NCBI RefSeq assembly: GCF_000349205.1 | Contig: NZ_APHR01000015.1 | Span: 33,709-97,708 of the forward strand | Source: Methylophaga lonarensis MPL | GTDB taxonomy: Bacteria > Pseudomonadota > Gammaproteobacteria > Nitrosococcales > Methylophagaceae | Reading direction: 5' to 3' | Length of the DNA: 64,000 bases | Shown: positions 62,784-64,000 of the stretch, one piece after another | How the letters are laid out: each line of letters starts with the position of its first letter | Numbering within the stretch: position 1 is the first letter of the stretch | The notes under the pieces: generated by a model | Database searches by the model: none | Seen by the model: the letters and a program-made list of their open reading frames with translations, nothing else | What the model was told of the DNA's origin: nothing | Program-made: the position numbers and the translations under genes

Positions 62784-64000
62784 ATGACCAACAATTACGA
62801 TGCTTCTGCCATTGAAGTGTTGACCGGGCTGGAGCCGGTCCGGAAACGTCCGGGGATGTACACCGAGACAACCCGGCCTAATCATCTGGCTCAGGAAGTC
62901 ATCGATAACAGTGTTGATGAGGCCGTTGCCGGTCACGCTACTGCAATTCAAGTCATTCTGCATGCCGACAACTCTCTGGAAGTGATTGACGATGGACGGG
63001 GCATGCCAGTGGATATTCACCCTGAAGAAGGCGTTCCCGGAGTTGAAGTCATTCTGACCCGCCTGCACGCCGGGGGTAAGTTCTCCAATAAAAACTATCG
63101 TTTTTCCGGTGGTCTGCATGGGGTTGGTGTGTCGGTGGTTAATGCGCTTTCTTCCCGGCTGGAAGTTGCCATACGCCGCGATGGTGTCAGTTATTCAATC
63201 GCATTTGAACACGGTCAGCTGGTTGAACCACTGACAGAAACCGGCACAGTCGGCAAACGCAATACAGGCACCAGTGTTCGCTTTTGGCCTGAAGCCAGCT
63301 TTTTTGATACATCAAAGTTTCTGGTGTCCAGATTACGTCATGTATTGCGGGCCAAGGCAGTGCTGTGCCCGGGATTAGTGGTGACGTTTACTGATCTCAG
63401 CGGCGCAGAAAAACAAGAAGATCGCTGGTGTTACGAAGATGGCTTGAAAAGCTATCTTGCCGTCGCGATGACGGATATGCCTTGTGTTCCCGCCAATCCG
63501 TTTGTCGGCAATTTCGCCGAAAATGATCAGGAAGTGGATTGGGCATTGATGTGGCTGACAGAGCCAGCTGAAGTCATGGCCGAAAGCTATGTCAATCTGA
63601 TCCCGACTATTCAGGGCGGTACCCATGTTAATGGCTTGCGCAGTGGTTTGCTGGATGCCTTGCGAGAGTTTTGTGAGTTTCGTAGTTTGTTGCCGCGTGG
63701 CGTCAAGTTATCTCCCGAAGATATCTGGGATCGCTGTTGCTATGTGCTGTCTGCCAAAATCGAAGATCCACAATTTTCAGGGCAAACCAAAGAGCGTTTG
63801 TCATCGCGGCAGTGCGCGGCATTTGTTTCCGGTGCGGTCAAGGATGCGTTCAGCTTGTGGCTGAATCACCATATTGAAGATGGTGAGAAGATCGCTGAGT
63901 TGGTGATCAGCAATGCTCAATCTCGTCTCAAACAAAGCCAAAAAAGTAGTACGCAAACGTGTTCAAGATCAGGTCCTGCCTTGACCCGGAAACTGGCGGA
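62784..64000 (+). CDS. parE: DNA topoisomerase IV subunit B (partial)
   Basis: ParE carries the ATPase of topoisomerase IV, which unlinks daughter chromosomes. The first 405 residues are here (E. coli, 630); the rest is beyond the window. It has the GHKL motifs EVIDNSVDEAVAGHA, DDGRGMPVDIHPE and GGLHGVGVSVVNALS, and IPTIQGGTHVNGLRSGLLDAL. Between 63924 and 63965 the frame reads QSQKSSTQTCSR where the family has AKKVVRK; the conserved sequence appears in the neighbouring frame, so two compensating single-base errors are likely. The ATG at 62784 fits homologues. Confidence 0.95.
   Translation, partial: MTNNYDASAIEVLTGLEPVRKRPGMYTETTRPNHLAQEVIDNSVDEAVAGHATAIQVILHADNSLEVIDDGRGMPVDIHPEEGVPGVEVILTRLHAGGKFSNKNYRFSGGLHGVGVSVVNALSSRLEVAIRRDGVSYSIAFEHGQLVEPLTETGTVGKRNTGTSVRFWPEASFFDTSKFLVSRLRHVLRAKAVLCPGLVVTFTDLSGAEKQEDRWCYEDGLKSYLAVAMTDMPCVPANPFVGNFAENDQEVDWALMWLTEPAEVMAESYVNLIPTIQGGTHVNGLRSGLLDALREFCEFRSLLPRGVKLSPEDIWDRCCYVLSAKIEDPQFSGQTKERLSSRQCAAFVSGAVKDAFSLWLNHHIEDGEKIAELVISNAQSRLKQSQKSSTQTCSRSGPALTRKLA

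Overview
This window looks like chromosome from a gammaproteobacterial methylotroph, most like Methylophaga or a relative. The best evidence is a complete pqq operon (two pqqA copies, then pqqBCDE) with a co-transcribed ABC exporter, together with ubiD, hemH, hemL, bepA, parE and flagellar genes typical of Gammaproteobacteria. No methanol dehydrogenase gene lies in the window, so methylotrophy is inferred. No phage, insertion sequence or CRISPR array was recognised.

Layout. 0-1 kb: a cut-off yoeB toxin gene, its yefM antitoxin and a four-palindrome operator, then a noncoding palindrome-rich stretch. 1-3 kb: ubiD and a MAPEG protein. 3-12.3 kb: a molybdenum/tungsten block. It holds moaE, moaD and moaC (molybdopterin synthesis), an OprO/P-type porin, and a reverse-strand operon of TonB-dependent receptor, periplasmic binding protein, di-haem cytochrome and modA. 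Upstream lie tupA (frameshifted) and a single-domain modE, with two good ModE-box matches. 13.4-18.2 kb: a Gld-type ABC transporter operon. 18.3-21 kb: cheV, flgA, flgM and flgN, with sigma-54 and sigma-28 promoter matches. 21-25 kb: hemH, a broken TIGR01777 epimerase gene, a DUF523/DUF1722 protein and a histone-deacetylase-like enzyme with a Tat-like leader.

25-29.7 kb: rpfF facing an rpfG-rpfC operon, the Xanthomonas layout for diffusible-signal-factor (DSF) quorum sensing. RpfF makes a cis-2-unsaturated fatty acid, RpfC senses it, and RpfG degrades cyclic-di-GMP. A sigma-54-like site precedes rpfF. 30-37 kb: a broken SdiA-regulated-like gene, tRNA-Arg(CCU), a DUF502 protein, sulfur carriers (DsrE-like, TusA, SoxY, SoxZ), bepA, and a NarX/NarL-type two-component pair. 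37-42.5 kb: the PQQ genes and exporter. 42.7-50 kb: pcm, rhodanese, tolC, an isochorismatase-like hydrolase, a B12-type radical SAM enzyme, sbcB and hemL. 50-52 kb: a second, paralogous two-component pair.

52-57.7 kb: REP-like repeats and an unassigned terminator. Then comes a regulatory stretch (palindrome, Fur-box-like repeat, promoter) in front of a TtpC-type TonB operon: DUF3450, large ExbB, small ExbB, ExbD, TonB and a TPR protein. 57.6-62.6 kb: a class II aldolase, ovoA and ovoB (ovothiol synthesis), a small winged-helix protein and a haem lipoprotein. 62.8 kb to the end: parE, cut by the window edge.

Four genes (tupA, the epimerase, the SdiA-regulated-like gene and parE) carry small indels, mostly in short homopolymers. 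This points to sequencing or assembly errors at least as much as to real decay. All function calls come from reading translated sequence and motifs. No database search was run.
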